Below, piece after piece: positions 5,530-6,317 of a stretch of 6,317 bases of DNA. The stretch is from Thiobacillus sp. (lineage in GTDB: Bacteria > Pseudomonadota > Gammaproteobacteria > Burkholderiales > Thiobacillaceae), in assembly GCA_003510325.1 (NCBI GenBank), contig DONB01000282.1:20547-26863 (forward strand). Direction: 5' to 3'. Every line of letters begins with the position of its first letter. The first letter of the stretch is position 1. Made by a program: the position numbers and the translations under genes. The notes beneath the pieces are model-generated. The model worked only from the letters and a program-made list of their open reading frames with translations, searched no databases and was not told where the DNA came from.

Positions 5530-6033
5530 TCAAGCCCGCTCGTACACCACAAAGTCAAAGCCGATTGCATCGCCCTTCTCGCCCGTGTGCGACTCGCGCG
5601 TGACTTCCCGGAACGCGCTGCGGTCGTACTCCGGAAACCACGCGTCGCCCGTCGCCTCGATGTCGACTTCAGTCAGATACAGGCGATCGGCCAGCGGGAT
5701 CGCCTGCGCGTAGAGCTCGGCGCCGCCGATGAAGAAAATCTCGTCGGCGTCCTCGCACAAGGCGATGGCGGCGGGGATGGAGGCGGCGACGAGGCAGCCT
5801 TCCGGCTTGTAGTCGGGATTGCGGGTGATGACGATGTTGGTGCGCCCGGGCAGCGGGCGGCCGAGCGACTCGAAGGTCTTGCGGCCCATCAGGATGGGGT
5901 GGTTGAGGGTCAGCGCCTTGAAGTGAGCAAGGTCTTCCGGCAGACGCCAGGGCAGGCGGTTTTCGATGCCGATGACACGGTTCTTTGCCAGTGCCGCAAT
6001 GACGCTGACGCGCGGCTTCTTCAGCACGCTCAT
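5530..6033 (-). CDS. folA: Dihydrofolate reductase
   Basis: FolA reduces dihydrofolate to tetrahydrofolate with NADPH and is the classical trimethoprim target. The 167-residue protein shows the full DHFR pattern: [12 protein letters not shown] (11-22), [13 protein letters not shown] (27-39, with the catalytic acid Asp34 and Trp29), [18 protein letters not shown] (47-64, NADPH site), IVITRNP (67-73), FIGGAELY (101-108) and LYLTEVD (118-124). Its length is close to that of chromosomal E. coli FolA (159), and nothing suggests an acquired resistance allele. The ATG overlaps the thyA stop in an ATGA junction, so translation is probably coupled. ThyA produces the dihydrofolate that FolA recycles. 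Confidence 0.97.
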   Translation of the reverse strand: MSVLKKPRVSVIAALAKNRVIGIENRLPWRLPEDLAHFKALTLNHPILMGRKTFESLGRPLPGRTNIVITRNPDYKPEGCLVAASIPAAIALCEDADEIFFIGGAELYAQAIPLADRLYLTEVDIEATGDAWFPEYDRSAFREVTRESHTGEKGDAIGFDFVVYERA

Positions 6034-6317
6034 ACCGCCACCGGCGCCTTGATTGCCGGGTGCGGGTCGTAGCCGCTCAGGGTGAAGTCCTCGAAGCGGA
6101 ACGCGAAGATGTCCTTCACGTCCGGGTTCAGCGTCATGGTCGGCAGCGGGCGCGGCGCGCGGCTCAGTTGCTCGCGCGCCTGGTCGAGGTGATTGAGATA
6201 CAGGTGCGCATCGCCCAGGGTGTGGACGAAGTCGCCGGGCTTCAATCCCGTGACCTGCGCCATCATCAGCGTGAGCAAGGCATAGCTGGCGATGTTGAAC
6301 GGCACGCCGAGGAAGAT
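6030..6317 (-). CDS. thyA: Thymidylate synthase, C-terminal part
   Basis: The last 95 residues of ThyA lie in the window; the gene continues past the right edge, so the catalytic Cys is outside. ThyA methylates dUMP to dTMP using methylene-tetrahydrofolate and releases dihydrofolate. The visible part has the dUMP-binding [11 protein letters not shown], then [11 protein letters not shown] with the conserved His and Tyr, then [16 protein letters not shown], and the C-terminal [14 protein letters not shown] that closes the active site. The first full codons at the edge read IFLG. The stop codon overlaps the folA start by 4 bp. The frame is open to the edge with no sign of disruption. Confidence 0.97.
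   Translation of the reverse strand: MFLGVPFNIASYALLTLMMAQVTGLKPGDFVHTLGDAHLYLNHLDQAREQLSRAPRPLPTMTLNPDVKDIFAFRFEDFTLSGYDPHPAIKAPVAV

Overview
This window looks like a core chromosomal segment of a GC-rich, sulfur-oxidising betaproteobacterium of Thiobacillus or Sulfuricella type. The taxonomic guess is inference. It rests on high GC, on the recN/nadK/hrcA/hemH order and betaproteobacterial-style N-termini of HrcA and HemH, and on a flavocytochrome c sulfide dehydrogenase pair. No mobile element, tRNA, rRNA or CRISPR array is visible.

Layout. (i) 1-980, minus strand: the first 15 codons of recN lie downstream of a complete nadK (NAD kinase). (ii) 981-1134: the divergent nadK/hrcA intergenic region, the most unusual non-coding stretch. 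It holds two mirror-image TATAAT promoters that abut their start codons, and an array of CTTG-headed heptamers at exact 7-bp spacing. (iii) 1135-3254, plus strand: hrcA (heat-shock repressor) and hemH (ferrochelatase), overlapping by 4 bp. (iv) 3255-3439: the fcc leader, with a consensus -35 hexamer and two hairpins. (v) 3440-5022, plus strand: fccA (small monoheme cytochrome c) and fccB (Tat-exported FAD protein), together a periplasmic sulfide dehydrogenase, closed by a strong intrinsic terminator. (vi) 5103-6317, minus strand: thyA (3' part), folA and a DUF488 (YeaO-like) gene, converging on that terminator.

How the genes relate. ThyA and FolA form the dTMP cycle: ThyA turns methylene-THF into DHF, and FolA reduces DHF back to THF. 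FccA and FccB oxidise sulfide in the periplasm and pass electrons to a c-type cytochrome. HemH makes the protoheme from which heme c derives, and it sits just upstream of fccAB, though any functional link is only inferred. NadK makes NADP, while RecN serves double-strand-break repair. I found no undescribed multi-gene system here; the best candidate for novelty is the mirrored heptamer promoter region between nadK and hrcA.
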